DNA of 64,000 nucleotides from Actinorugispora endophytica (GCF_004363075.1 NZ_SNYN01000001.1:124001-188000); one strand, 5' to 3'; positions 36,704 through 47,062 are shown, numbered from the stretch's first letter. Notes: generated by a model from the letters alone, not told the origin. Numbers and translations are program-made.

Positions 36704-37849
36704 TCAGGGCTCCAGGGCCTGGCGGAGGTCCTCGACCAGGTCGTCGGCCGACTCGATGCCGACGGAGATCCGGACCAGGTCGTTCGGCACCTCCAGGGCC
36801 GAACCGGCCGTGGAGGCGTGCGTCATCCTCCCGGGGTGCTCGATCAGCGACTCGACCCCGCCCAGCGACTCGGCCAGGGTGAACACCCTGGCGCGGTCGC
36901 ACACGCGCAGCGCGGCCTCCTCGCCGCCGCGCAGCCGGAAGGAGACCATCCCGCCGAACCCGCTCATCTGTTCGGAGGCGGTCTTGTGCCCGGGGTGCTC
37001 GGGCATCCCCGGGTACAGGACCGCGGAGACCTCCGGGTGCCGCTCGAGTTCGGCCACGACGCGCTCGGCGTTGGCGCAGTGCCGGTCCATCCGGACCGCG
37101 AGCGTCTTGATGCCGCGCAGGGTCAGCCAGGCGTCGAACGGGCCCGCGACCGCGCCCATGGTGTTCTGGTGGAAGGCCAGGCGCTCGCCCAGCTCCGGGT
37201 CGGCCACGACCAGCGCGCCGCCGACGACGTCGGAGTGCCCGCCCAGGTACTTGGTGGTGGAGTGGACCACCACGTCGGCGCCCAGCCGGATCGGCCGCTG
37301 CAGGTAGGGCGAGGCGAAGGTGTTGTCGACCACCAGGAGCGCGCCCGAGGCGTGCGCGACCTCGCCCAGCGCGGCGATGTCGGCGATGTTGAGCAGCGGG
37401 TTGGTGGGCGTCTCCACCCAGATCGCGACCGTCTCGGGCCGCACCCTGGCGCGCACGGCGTCCGGGTCCGACAGGTCCACCGCGTCCCAGGCCACCCCCC
37501 AGCGCTCCAGGACCTTGGAGACCAGCCGGAACGTGCCGCCGTAGGCGTCGCCCGGGATGATCAGGTGGTCGCCCGGCTTCGCGATGGTGCGCAGCAGGGT
37601 GTCCTCGGCGGCCATCCCCGACGCGAACGCCAGCCCCCGCACACCCCCCTCCAGCGCCGCCACGCACTCCTCCAGCGCGGCCCGGGTGGGATTGCCGGTG
37701 CGGGTGTACTCGTATCCGCCGCGCAGCCCGCCCACGCCGTCCTGGCGGTAGGTGCTCGTCTGGTAGATGGGAACCGCGACCGCCCCGGTCGCGGCGTCCG
37801 CCTCCTGACCGGCGTGGATGGCCAGCGTCTCAAACCCCTCGTAAGTCAT
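36704..37849 (-). CDS. metB: Cystathionine gamma-synthase/lyase (Cys/Met metabolism PLP enzyme)
   Basis: A 381-residue PLP enzyme of the transsulfuration group. The pyridoxal-binding Lys is in VVVHSTTKYLGGHSDVVGG (near residue 197), and YEYTRTGNPTRAALEECVAAL, SGMAAEDT and ETPTNPLLNIADI are typical family motifs. Synthase, lyase and homocysteine-forming enzymes cannot be separated by motif; actinobacterial metB-type proteins may do both synthesis and cleavage of cystathionine. Proximity to cbs, with only an acyltransferase gene between them on the same strand, favours the reverse transsulfuration route from homocysteine to cysteine. ATG 37849. Confidence 0.93.
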   Translation of the reverse strand: MTYEGFETLAIHAGQEADAATGAVAVPIYQTSTYRQDGVGGLRGGYEYTRTGNPTRAALEECVAALEGGVRGLAFASGMAAEDTLLRTIAKPGDHLIIPGDAYGGTFRLVSKVLERWGVAWDAVDLSDPDAVRARVRPETVAIWVETPTNPLLNIADIAALGEVAHASGALLVVDNTFASPYLQRPIRLGADVVVHSTTKYLGGHSDVVGGALVVADPELGERLAFHQNTMGAVAGPFDAWLTLRGIKTLAVRMDRHCANAERVVAELERHPEVSAVLYPGMPEHPGHKTASEQMSGFGGMVSFRLRGGEEAALRVCDRARVFTLAESLGGVESLIEHPGRMTHASTAGSALEVPNDLVRISVGIESADDLVEDLRQALEP

Positions 37850-37883
37850 GCGGCCCAGGGTAGTACCGCGTCGTCCCCGTTCC

Positions 37884-38567
37884 TCACACCTCGGGCGGGG
37901 TGGACTCGGGCGGGCTCGCGGAGGTCGTGTGCGGGGAGCCGCCCCCGCGCAGGGGCGGGAGCCACCCGGCCTCGGGGTCGTAGCGGCGCACGACGCGGCC
38001 CGGGACCCCGGCGATGACGCTGTGGTCGGGGTACTCGCCCGGGCGCACCACGGAGCTCGCGGCCACCACGCAGTTGCGGCCCAGGGTCACGCCGGGCAGG
38101 ATCACCGCGTTCGCGCCGATCCAGGTGCCCGAGCCGACGCGGACCGGGTCGTCGGTGGGCCACTGGCCGCCGACGGGGGTCTCGGGGTCGGTGTAGACGT
38201 GGTTCTGGTCGGTGATGTAGACGTAGGGCCCCATGAAGACGTGGTCGCCCACCACGATGGACTTGTGCGCCACCACGTGCGAGCCCCGGCCGATGGCGCA
38301 GCCCCCGCCGATCCGGATCAGCGGTTCGGGCCCCAGGTCCAGGCCCGGCACGAACCCCGCCGTGAGCGTGATGTCCCCGCCCAGCAGGGTGTGCGCGCCG
38401 ATCTCGATCCACGCCTCGCCGAAGATCGTGGCGGGCGGGAACGCGATGGAGGTCCCCTCGCCGTAGGCGGCGAACCGGGCCGCGGCGCGCGAACCGTACC
38501 GGATGTCCGCCTTGCGCCTGGCCCACGACCAGGCCGTCCGCACCATCCAGGAAGTCAGTCGCGACAC
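37884..38567 (-). CDS. Left-handed beta-helix (hexapeptide) acyltransferase
   Basis: A 227-residue transferase of the LbetaH class. From about residue 50 onward, hexapeptide repeats are plain: AWIEIGAHTLLGGDITL, LIRIGGGCAIGRGSHVVAHK and IVVGDHVFMGPYVYITDQNH with an extended loop, then TWIGANAVILPGVTLGRNCV and IAGVPGRVVRRYD at the end, as in maltose/galactoside acetyltransferases. His in VAHKSIVVGD or DQNHVY may be the general base. GTG 38567 was chosen because GGGGA lies 4 nt upstream; a GTG at 38609 is open but unsupported. Lies between cbs and the metB-like gene on the same strand; it could be a serine or homoserine acyltransferase, but this is not established. Confidence 0.82.
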   Translation of the reverse strand: MSRLTSWMVRTAWSWARRKADIRYGSRAAARFAAYGEGTSIAFPPATIFGEAWIEIGAHTLLGGDITLTAGFVPGLDLGPEPLIRIGGGCAIGRGSHVVAHKSIVVGDHVFMGPYVYITDQNHVYTDPETPVGGQWPTDDPVRVGSGTWIGANAVILPGVTLGRNCVVAASSVVRPGEYPDHSVIAGVPGRVVRRYDPEAGWLPPLRGGGSPHTTSASPPESTPPEV

Positions 38568-38682
38568 CCGATCCCCGTTCCTACTCGCCGGTAGCGCCGA
38601 GGAGAACACTAGCCTCCCGCCGCGGTCCGGTGGTCTCCCCGGGCTGCCACCGGAGGAGCCTCGGGACCGCGGCGGGGGGCTC

Positions 38683-40050
38683 TCAGTTGGTGAGGTGGGT
38701 CAGCAGGTCCTGGCGCGTCAGCACGCCCGCGGGCTTGCCGTCGACCAGCACCACCACGGCCCCGGCCTTCTGGAGCAGCTCCACGCAGCGGCTCACCGGC
38801 TCCCCCGAGCCGACCTGCGGCAGCGGGGCGCTCATGCGCGTGTCCACCGGGTCGTCCAGCTGGGCCCGGCCGTTGAACAGCGCGTCGAGCAGGTCGCGCT
38901 CGGCGATGGCCCCGACCACCTCGGCGGCCATGACCGGCGGCTCCTCCTTCATCACCGGGAGCTGCGAGACGCCGTACTCGCGCATGACGGCCACCGCCGT
39001 GCCCACCGTCTCGTGCGGGTGGACGTGCACGAACTCGGGCATCGCCGTGCCCTTGCCCGCCAGCACCTGCCCGGCGGTGGCCTCCTCGGTCTCCGCGGAC
39101 AGGAAGCCGTAGTCGGCCATCCACTCGTCGTTGAAGATCTTGCCGAGGTAGCCGCGGCCGCCGTCGGGCAGCAGCACCACGACGACGTCGTCGGGTCCGG
39201 CGGTCTCCGCCACCCTGAGCGCGGCCACGACCGCGAGCCCGCAGGAGCCGCCGACCAGCAGCGCCTCCTCCTTGGCGAGGCGGCGGGTCATGAGGAAGGA
39301 GTCCTTGTCGCTGACCGCGACGACCTCGTCGCAGACGCTCGTGTCGTAGGTGTCCGGCCAGATGTCCTCGCCGACGCCCTCGACCAGGTAGGGCCGCCCG
39401 GTCCCGCCCGAGTAGACCGAGCCCTCGGGGTCGGCGCCGATGACCTTGACCCTGCCGCCGGAGACCTCCTTGAGGTAGCGGCCGGTGCCGGTGATCGTGC
39501 CGCCGGTGCCGATGCCCGCGACGAAGTGGGTGATCCGGCCCTCGGTCTGCTCCCACAGCTCGGGGCCGGTGCCGTGGTAGTGCGACTCGGGGTTGCGGGG
39601 GTTGGCGTACTGGTCGGGCTTCCACGCGCCGGGGATGGTCGCGGCCAGGCGGTCGGACACCGAGTAGTAGGACTCGGGGTGGTCGGGGGCGACCGTGGTC
39701 GGGCAGACCACGACCTCGGCCCCGTAGGCGCGCAGCACCGAGAGCTTGTCGACGCCGACCTTGTCGGGGCAGACGAATACGCAGCGGTACCCCTTCTCCA
39801 CGGCCACGATCGCCAGGCCCACCCCTGTGTTGCCCGAGGTCGGCTCGACGATGGTGCCGCCCGGCTTGAGCAGCCCCCTCTTCTCGGCGTCCTCGACCAT
39901 GCGCAGCGCGATCCGGTCCTTGACCGAACCGCCCGGGTTGAAGTACTCGACCTTGGCGAGCACGGTCGGCGCGAGCCCCGAGGCGACCTTGTTCAACCGC
40001 ACCAGCGGGGTGTCGCCGACCAGTTCGATCAGAGAGTTGTAGGCCCGCAT
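38683..40050 (-). CDS. cbs: Cystathionine beta-synthase
   Basis: A 455-residue enzyme that condenses serine with homocysteine to form cystathionine. The PLP Lys is in FNPGGSVKDRIALRMVEDAE (near residue 44), phosphate-binding GTGGTITGTGR near residue 177, and EPTSGNTGVGLAIVA binds the substrate. The C-terminal 120 residues form a Bateman module of two CBS domains (PEFVHVHPHETVGTAVAVM and VVLVDGKPAGVLTRQDLL), in eukaryotes regulatory for S-adenosylmethionine. No heme-binding N-terminus is present. ATG 40050 with GGGGGAG 6 nt upstream. Heads a probable operon cbs-acyltransferase-metB, consistent with methionine-to-cysteine conversion that also serves mycothiol synthesis. Confidence 0.96.
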   Translation of the reverse strand: MRAYNSLIELVGDTPLVRLNKVASGLAPTVLAKVEYFNPGGSVKDRIALRMVEDAEKRGLLKPGGTIVEPTSGNTGVGLAIVAVEKGYRCVFVCPDKVGVDKLSVLRAYGAEVVVCPTTVAPDHPESYYSVSDRLAATIPGAWKPDQYANPRNPESHYHGTGPELWEQTEGRITHFVAGIGTGGTITGTGRYLKEVSGGRVKVIGADPEGSVYSGGTGRPYLVEGVGEDIWPDTYDTSVCDEVVAVSDKDSFLMTRRLAKEEALLVGGSCGLAVVAALRVAETAGPDDVVVVLLPDGGRGYLGKIFNDEWMADYGFLSAETEEATAGQVLAGKGTAMPEFVHVHPHETVGTAVAVMREYGVSQLPVMKEEPPVMAAEVVGAIAERDLLDALFNGRAQLDDPVDTRMSAPLPQVGSGEPVSRCVELLQKAGAVVVLVDGKPAGVLTRQDLLTHLTN

Positions 40051-40303
40051 CAGCGGCTCCCCCTTTTTTCTTCGTCTTTCCGTGCCGCGCGACCGCGGAC
40101 TCCGCGGCGCGGCCGTGAACGGCGTCCGGCCGACCGGACCGGTATCCGTCCGACCTTAACGCGGCGTCCGCTCCGCCCGGCCACCCCGGGACCGGCGTTG
40201 CCCTCCTGTGTCGTGCCGGGGGCCGACTTGCCCCGGCGGCCCGGGTATCCCAAGGAGGGAAGGGGAGTATCCACGCGTCCACAGACGGACAGGAGGCCGG
40301 AAC

Positions 40304-41350
40304 ATGGTGCTGCGTGCGACGCGGGCCCGTCGGATCGCCACCGCGACGGCGTTCGGCGGCGGCGGGTTGACGTTGCTGGGGGCGAGCACTGTCGCGCTCC
40401 TGTACCTCCAGACCAGGATCGCGGCCAGGACGATCGGGCTCACCACGTGGAAGCGGCCCAGGGTCAACGGGGTCTACGGCTCGGGCGAGGGCGCCCCCGT
40501 CCGGCTCGTGATGATGGGCGACTCCACCGCCGCCGGGTTCGCGGTGTCCGACCCCCTGCAGACCCCGGCCTGCCTGATCGCCTCCGGGCTGTCCGCCGCC
40601 GCGGACCGGCCGGTGCGGCTGCGCGACGTGGCCAGGGTCGGGGCCACCTCCGGGGACCTGCACGCCCAACTGGACAAGGTCCGCGAGCGGCCCGTGGACG
40701 TGGCGGTCGTCTTCATCGGGGCCAACGACGTCATCCGCCGGGTGCGTCCCGCCGACTCGGTCCAGCACCTGCGGGAGGTGGTGCGCGCCCTCTCCCTGGC
40801 GGGCGCGGCCGTGGTAGTCGCCACCTGCCCCGACCTGGGCACGGTGCAGCCGATCCCGCAGCCGCTGCGCTCCATCGCGCGCCGCGCCTCGCGCCAGCTG
40901 GCCGCCGCCCAGACGATCGCGGTGGTCGAGGAGGGCGGGCGCACGGTGGCGTTGAGCGACCTGTTCGCGGACGACCTCGAACTCCGTCCCGACGAGATGT
41001 TCGGCCCCGACCGTTTCCATCCCTCGGCCCGCGGGTACGCGCAGGCCGCCACGGCGGTGCTGCCGTCGGTGTGCGCGGCGCTGGGGCTGCTGCCCGATTC
41101 GATCGGGTGGAGGCATCCGGACGAGGACGTGCTCCCGGTCGACCGCGCCGCGGTCGAGGCCGCCGAGCAGGCCGGGAGCACGGTCAGCCCGGCCGGGGTG
41201 GTCGAAGGCGGGCGCGGCGGTCCGCGCGGTCTCCTGGCCCGGCTGCTGCGCCGCGGCCCCGAGTCGGCGTCCGACGAGGCCGACAGTGAAACCGATTCTG
41301 ATTCGGTCAACGCCACCCCGGATACGGGAGTCCGGAACCCGACCGGTTAA
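40304..41350 (+). CDS. SGNH/GDSL hydrolase with N-terminal membrane anchor
   Basis: A 348-residue esterase/lipase-like protein. An N-terminal hydrophobic stretch (about 15-32: FGGGGLTLLGASTVALLYL) anchors or exports it. The SGNH blocks are: block I VMMGDSTAAGFA with the nucleophile Ser (residue about 72), block III FIGANDVIRRV with Asn and block V DRFHPSARGYAQAA with Asp/His. The C-terminal 60 residues are acidic and disordered (ESASDEADSETDSDS). ATG 40304 has GGAGG 7 nt upstream. Placed between cbs and a thiolase, as in mycobacteria (Rv1075c region, from memory). Natural substrate unknown; deacetylation of envelope lipids or sugars is plausible. Confidence 0.88.
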   Translation: MVLRATRARRIATATAFGGGGLTLLGASTVALLYLQTRIAARTIGLTTWKRPRVNGVYGSGEGAPVRLVMMGDSTAAGFAVSDPLQTPACLIASGLSAAADRPVRLRDVARVGATSGDLHAQLDKVRERPVDVAVVFIGANDVIRRVRPADSVQHLREVVRALSLAGAAVVVATCPDLGTVQPIPQPLRSIARRASRQLAAAQTIAVVEEGGRTVALSDLFADDLELRPDEMFGPDRFHPSARGYAQAATAVLPSVCAALGLLPDSIGWRHPDEDVLPVDRAAVEAAEQAGSTVSPAGVVEGGRGGPRGLLARLLRRGPESASDEADSETDSDSVNATPDTGVRNPTG

Positions 41351-41405
41351 CGTTCGGATCACGACGTTCCGTGTGAGCAGTTTCCTCCAGAGAAAGGCCG
41401 CGAAC

Positions 41406-42629
41406 ATGCCTGAAGCCGTCATCGTCGCCACGGCGCGCTCTCCGATCGGACGGGCCTTCAAGGGTTCGCTCAAGGACCTGCGGCCGGACGACATCGCCGC
41501 GCAGATCATCTCCGCCGCCCTGGCCAAGGTCCCGCAGCTGGACCCCGCCACCATCGACGACCTGCTCCTCGGCTGCGGCCTGCCCGGCGGCGAGCAGGGC
41601 AACAACCTGGCCCGCGTGGTCGCGGTCCAGCTGGGGCTGGACACCGTGCCCGGCGCCACCGTCACCCGCTACTGCTCCTCGTCGCTGCAGACCACCCGGA
41701 TGGCCTACCACGCGATCAAGGCCGGCGAGGGCGACGTCTTCGTCTCCGCCGGGGTGGAGATGGTCAGCCGCTTCGTCAAGGGCAACAGCGACTCGCTGCC
41801 CGACACCCAGAACCCGCTGTTCGACCAGGCGCAGGCGCGCACCGCCAAGCGCGCCGAGGGCGGCGCCGACACGTGGGCGGACCCGCGTGGGAGCGACGGG
41901 CTCCCCGACGTCTACATCGCGATGGGCCAGACCGCCGAGAACGTGGTGCAGCTGCGCGGACTGTCCCGGCAGCGCCAGGACGAGTTCGGGGTGCGTTCGC
42001 AGAACCTGGCCGAGAAGTCCATGGACAACGGCTTCTGGGAGCGCGAGATCACGCCGGTGACGCTGCCCGACGGCACCGTGGTCTCCACCGACGACGGCCC
42101 CCGGCGCGGCACCACGTACGAGAAGGTCTCCCAGCTCAAGCCGGTGTTCCGCCCCGACGGCACCGTGACCGCGGGCAACTGCTGCCCGCTGAACGACGGC
42201 GCGGCCGCACTGGTCGTCATGAGCGACCTCAAGGCCGCCCAGCTGGGCATCACCCCGCTGGCCCGGATCGTCTCGACCGGTGTGAGCGGGCTGTCGCCCG
42301 AGATCATGGGCCTGGGTCCGGTCGAGGCCTCCCGCCAGGCGCTGGCGCGGGCGAACATGGCGATCGGCGACATCGACCTGGTGGAGATCAACGAGGCGTT
42401 CGCCGCGCAGGTACTGCCCTCGGCCGACGACCTGGGCATCGACATCGACACCCAGCTGAACGTGAACGGCGGCGCGATCGCGGTGGGCCACCCGTTCGGC
42501 ATGACGGGCGCGCGGATCACCACGACCCTGCTCAACGGCCTGCGGTTCCACGACAAGACCTTCGGCCTGGAGACCATGTGCGTGGGCGGCGGGCAGGGCA
42601 TGGCCGCCGTCTTCGAGCGGCTGAGCTGA
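41406..42629 (+). CDS. Acetyl-CoA acetyltransferase (thiolase)
   Basis: A 407-residue thiolase that condenses two acetyl-CoA or cleaves 3-ketoacyl-CoA. The acyl-enzyme Cys is in TRYCSSSLQTTRMAYHAI (near residue 91), the His base in GGAIAVGHPFGMTGARI, and the second Cys in METMCVGGGQGMA-like sequence LETMCVGGGQGMAAVFE. NEAFAAQ near residue 333 is also diagnostic. ATG 41406 with GAAAGG 8 nt upstream. It follows the SGNH hydrolase by 55 bp and is closed by a hairpin. Similar to mycobacterial FadA3-type thiolases; degradative or biosynthetic use cannot be settled from sequence. Confidence 0.94.
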   Translation: MPEAVIVATARSPIGRAFKGSLKDLRPDDIAAQIISAALAKVPQLDPATIDDLLLGCGLPGGEQGNNLARVVAVQLGLDTVPGATVTRYCSSSLQTTRMAYHAIKAGEGDVFVSAGVEMVSRFVKGNSDSLPDTQNPLFDQAQARTAKRAEGGADTWADPRGSDGLPDVYIAMGQTAENVVQLRGLSRQRQDEFGVRSQNLAEKSMDNGFWEREITPVTLPDGTVVSTDDGPRRGTTYEKVSQLKPVFRPDGTVTAGNCCPLNDGAAALVVMSDLKAAQLGITPLARIVSTGVSGLSPEIMGLGPVEASRQALARANMAIGDIDLVEINEAFAAQVLPSADDLGIDIDTQLNVNGGAIAVGHPFGMTGARITTTLLNGLRFHDKTFGLETMCVGGGQGMAAVFERLS

Positions 42630-42667
42630 CCCGGGCCGGTTCGACCCGTCTGGTCGTCTTCACCACG

Positions 42668-42698
42668 AAGCGGGGCATTCCTTGCGGATGCCCCGCTT
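42668..42698 (+). terminator. Hairpin after the thiolase gene
   Basis: Perfect 11-bp stem (AAGCGGGGCAT at 42668-42678 and complement 42688-42698) with a 9-nt loop, 39 nt after the stop codon. Confidence 0.75.
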
Positions 42699-42870
42699 TG
42701 CCATCTTCTGACCGCCTTTTCCCACGCCTGGCGGCGGTGGCGGTCGGGGCGTCGCAGCAGGGCAAAGGCGATCTACGGAATCCAGCGTAAAAGCTGGTAC
42801 CCAGCCCTTGTCCAAACCGGGATCGTGTTGCAGTGTCCTTGATAAGTGCCGTTCACTCTCGGAGGTGCCA

Positions 42871-43113
42871 ATGTCGGTAACCCACTCGCCGGAGACACAC
42901 GCGCTGCTCATCGCCCGAATCCCGACCGTCACAGGACGCGAACTCCACGAGTGGTTCGACACCTTGGCGAAGGGCCCCGGGTTGTCCAGCTGCGCCGAAC
43001 GGGCCCACTGGTTGGCCGACGAGCACAACCTGAGCCACGGTTACGCCCAGGCGATCGTCCAGGAGTTCGACCGCCGCCGCCGCAACCCCGCGGTCCCGTT
43101 CCCGCGCACCTGA
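42871..43113 (+). CDS. DUF4287 domain protein
   Basis: An 80-residue soluble protein fully covered by DUF4287: GRELHEWFDTLAKGPGLSSC, AERAHWLADEHNLSHGYAQA and IVQEFDRRRRNP. ATG 42871 is chosen because GGAGG lies 5 nt upstream and because the upstream codons (with three Cys/Ser-rich residues) look like leader. Members often occur alone or joined to DUF5655; function unknown. In mycobacteria a DUF4287 gene also lies beside the same thiolase. It has a modest number of Trp and His residues for its size. Confidence 0.85.
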   Translation: MSVTHSPETHALLIARIPTVTGRELHEWFDTLAKGPGLSSCAERAHWLADEHNLSHGYAQAIVQEFDRRRRNPAVPFPRT

Positions 43114-43145
43114 GCCCGTGCCGGACGACACGACGACCAGGAGAA

Positions 43146-43185
43146 GAGAGCGCCCCGCCCCGTGACGACGGGACGGGGCGCTCTC
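43146..43185. terminator. Bidirectional hairpin between DUF4287 and the Bax-inhibitor gene
   Basis: 18-nt arms with one mismatch (43146-43163 and 43168-43185; GAGAGCGCCCCGCCCCGT) between convergent stops at 43113 and 43205. Confidence 0.75.
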
Positions 43186-43204
43186 GGCCGCCGCGCACTC
43201 GGCG

Positions 43205-44128
43205 CTAATCGCTGAAGATCGACTGGATCATCCAGAGCAGGCGCAGGATCTCGATGTAGAGCCAGACCAGCGTGACGGTCAGGCCGAACGCGAGCTGCCA
43301 GGAGAACTTCTCCGGCAGGCCCATCGCGATGGCGTCGTCCACGCCCTTGAAGTCGATGGCCAGCACCAGCGCGGCCAGGATGATGGCGATGGCGCTGACG
43401 GCCAGACCCAGCGGGCCGGCGGTGCGCAGGCCCAGGCCGCCGTCGATGAAGAAGCTCAGCACGAAGTTGACCAGGATCAGCGCGACGAACCCGATGAGGG
43501 CCGCGGTCACGACCTTCACGAAGGTGTTGGTGACCCGGATGATCTGGAACTTGTACAGCGCGAGCATGCCGCCCGCCACGAACAGCGTGCCGAACACCGC
43601 GGGCACCACGAGGCCCCCGGCCGCGGAGCCGATCGAGCGCTCCAGCACGAAGCTGAAGCCGCCGACCAGCAGGCCCTCGAACACCGCGTAGGTGAGGATC
43701 AGGCCCGGGTTCGTGGACTGCTTGAACGAGATGACCAGGCCCAGGACCAGGCCGCCGATCGCGCCCAGGGCCAGCAGGCCGATCCCGAGGCCGGGGTTGA
43801 CCATCGCGGCCAGGAAGTAGGTGACGACCGCGCCCAGCACCACGGTGCCGAGCGTGAACCCGGTCCGCATGACGACGTCGTCGATGGTGATCGGACGGTA
43901 GTCGGGGGCCCGGTGCACGGGACCGCCGTGGCCGTAGCCCTGCTGGGGGGCGTACTGGCCGGGTCCGTACCCCTGCGGGGGGTATCCGGGCTGCTGCGGG
44001 TAGGGCTGCCCGTACCCCTGCTGGTACGGGCCCTGACCATAGGGGCCTTGATGGGTCTGTGCGCCCGCGCCTCCCGGGCCAGACGCCATAGCCCGCTTGA
44101 GAACGGGGTTTGAACTGCGCATCCGCAT
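43205..44128 (-). CDS. Bax inhibitor-1/YccA family membrane protein
   Basis: A 307-residue integral membrane protein. Residues 1-75 are a Gln/Tyr/Pro/Gly-rich cytoplasmic tail (GPYGQGPYQQGYGQPYPQQP), which is a typical actinobacterial addition. From about residue 85 there are seven hydrophobic helices (TGFTLGTVVLGAVVTYFLAA, GIGLLALGAIGGLVLGLVIS and others), ending in VTLVWLYIEILRLLWMIQS. The family includes pH-gated calcium-leak channels. Start ATG 44128 has GGAGCGAAAA before it. A palindrome separates it from the proline dehydrogenase gene behind it on the same strand. Function in bacteria is uncertain. Confidence 0.92.
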   Translation of the reverse strand: MRMRSSNPVLKRAMASGPGGAGAQTHQGPYGQGPYQQGYGQPYPQQPGYPPQGYGPGQYAPQQGYGHGGPVHRAPDYRPITIDDVVMRTGFTLGTVVLGAVVTYFLAAMVNPGLGIGLLALGAIGGLVLGLVISFKQSTNPGLILTYAVFEGLLVGGFSFVLERSIGSAAGGLVVPAVFGTLFVAGGMLALYKFQIIRVTNTFVKVVTAALIGFVALILVNFVLSFFIDGGLGLRTAGPLGLAVSAIAIILAALVLAIDFKGVDDAIAMGLPEKFSWQLAFGLTVTLVWLYIEILRLLWMIQSIFSD

Positions 44129-44257
44129 TTTTCGCTCCGCACCTTTCAGGGGCGTGACACTACTGCCATTAACGTAACGGATGCCCTCACGGACGGGTTC
44201 CCACGACTCTGTCACAGTGTGGGCACGGGTCTCCCTCTCTTTCACTGCCCCTTTTCG

Positions 44258-44321
44258 CGCTGATCTCGACCTTTCCGGGGTCTCAACCGCCTGGGAGACC
44301 CCGGAAAGGTCGAGATCAGCG
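44258..44321. repeat. Intergenic palindrome, family B copy 3, overlapping a stop codon
   Basis: Perfect 27-bp inverted repeat (44258-44284 and 44295-44321) with a 10-nt loop; arm CGCTGATCTCGACCTTTCC. The right arm overlaps the last codons of the proline dehydrogenase gene: its GATCAGCG supplies the TGA stop at 44318-44316. The element therefore forms the 3' end of that gene. Confidence 0.92.
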
Positions 44322-45242
44322 GGAGGACCACAGGGAGCGCGCGAAGAACGCCAGGTTGGCGGGGCGCTCGGCAAGGCGGCGCATGTAGTAGCCGTACCAC
44401 TCCTGCCCGTAGGGCACGTACACCCGCATCCGCCTGCCCCCGGCCGCCAGCGCGGTCTGCTCCTCGGTCCGGATCCCGTACAGCATCTGGTACTCGTAGG
44501 AGTCCGCGGAGCGGTTCGCGGCGGCCGCCAGGTGCCCGGCGATCTCGATCACGCGCGGGTCGTGGGAGGCGACCATCGGGTATCCGGCGCCGTTCATCAG
44601 CGTCTTCAGGCAGCGCACGTAGGAGCGGTCCACCTCGCCCTTGTCGCGGTAGGCGACCGACGCCGGCTCGTCGTAGGCGCCCTTGCACAGCCGCACCCGC
44701 GAGCCCTCGCGGGCCAGGTCCCGGCAGTCGGCCTCGGTCCGGCGCAGGTAGGCCTGCAGGACCGCGCCGACCCAGGGGAAGTCGACCCGCAGCTCGCGCA
44801 GGACCTCCAGGGTCGAGTCGGTGGTGGTGTGGTCCTCCATGTCCAGGGTGACCGTGGTGCCGACCGCCTCCGCCGCCTCGCAGATCCGCCGGGCGTTGTC
44901 CAGCGCGGTCTTCCGCCCGTCCACGGGCAGGGCCTGGCCGACCGCGGACAGCTTCACCGACACCTCGACCCGCTCGGCGAGGCCCCGCCCGCCGAGCTCG
45001 GCCAGCAGCCGGGTGTACACGTCGGCGGTCTCCCGGGCCTGGGCCTCGTCGGCGACGTCCTCGCCCAGGTGGTCCAGGGTGACCAGCCGGTCGGCGGTGA
45101 TCCCGCCGACGACCGGGAGGGCCTCCTCCAGCGTGGTCCCGGCGACGAACCGGGTCACCAGGTCGCGGGTGAAGGGAGCACGCTCGACGAACTTTCGGCA
45201 GGCCGTCGACCGTCCGGCGATCAGTAGCGGTGTACGGAGCAT
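44316..45242 (-). CDS. putB: Proline dehydrogenase
   Basis: A 308-residue monofunctional FAD enzyme that oxidises proline to 1-pyrroline-5-carboxylate. The (beta/alpha)8 barrel motifs are visible: VEVSVKLSAVGQAL, VTLDMEDHTTTDSTLEV, and GAVLQAYLRRTEADCRDLA, RVRLCKGAYDEP, VASHDPRVIEIA and the terminal signature YGQEWYGYYMRRLAERPANL. Length equals monofunctional bacterial PRODH. ATG 45242. It lies 75 bp downstream of pruA, so the two enzymes form an operon converting proline to glutamate; the regulator gene is divergent from pruA. Confidence 0.95.
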   Translation of the reverse strand: MLRTPLLIAGRSTACRKFVERAPFTRDLVTRFVAGTTLEEALPVVGGITADRLVTLDHLGEDVADEAQARETADVYTRLLAELGGRGLAERVEVSVKLSAVGQALPVDGRKTALDNARRICEAAEAVGTTVTLDMEDHTTTDSTLEVLRELRVDFPWVGAVLQAYLRRTEADCRDLAREGSRVRLCKGAYDEPASVAYRDKGEVDRSYVRCLKTLMNGAGYPMVASHDPRVIEIAGHLAAAANRSADSYEYQMLYGIRTEEQTALAAGGRRMRVYVPYGQEWYGYYMRRLAERPANLAFFARSLWSSR

Positions 45243-45317
45243 GGGGACCTCGCGGTGTTCACTACGTGGGGGGCGGCCCCGGGCCGGATCGATCCGGCCC
45301 GGGGCCCTGGCCTGGTG

Positions 45318-46946
<1,629 letters not shown>

Positions 46947-46979
46947 GGGACTGGCCCCCTCGTATGTCGTGGTTGAACT

Positions 46980-47061
46980 GGACAAACGCTATGTCGATCC
47001 ATCCGGTTCGTTCTTGTGTGGGCGGCTACTCTTCACCGGCCCCGGTTGTCCGATAGGACAA
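46980..47061. promoter_or_regulatory. Candidate PucR-family operator sites in the pruA/pucR divergent promoter
   Basis: TTGTCC-GATA-GGACAA (47046-47061) is a perfect 6-4-6 palindrome directly in front of the regulator gene. A further half-site GGACAA stands at 46980-46985 near the pruA start. The two positions bracket the 116-bp divergent promoter, as expected for an activator/autoregulator of proline catabolism. Function is inferred. Confidence 0.6.
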
Positions 47062-47062
47062 G

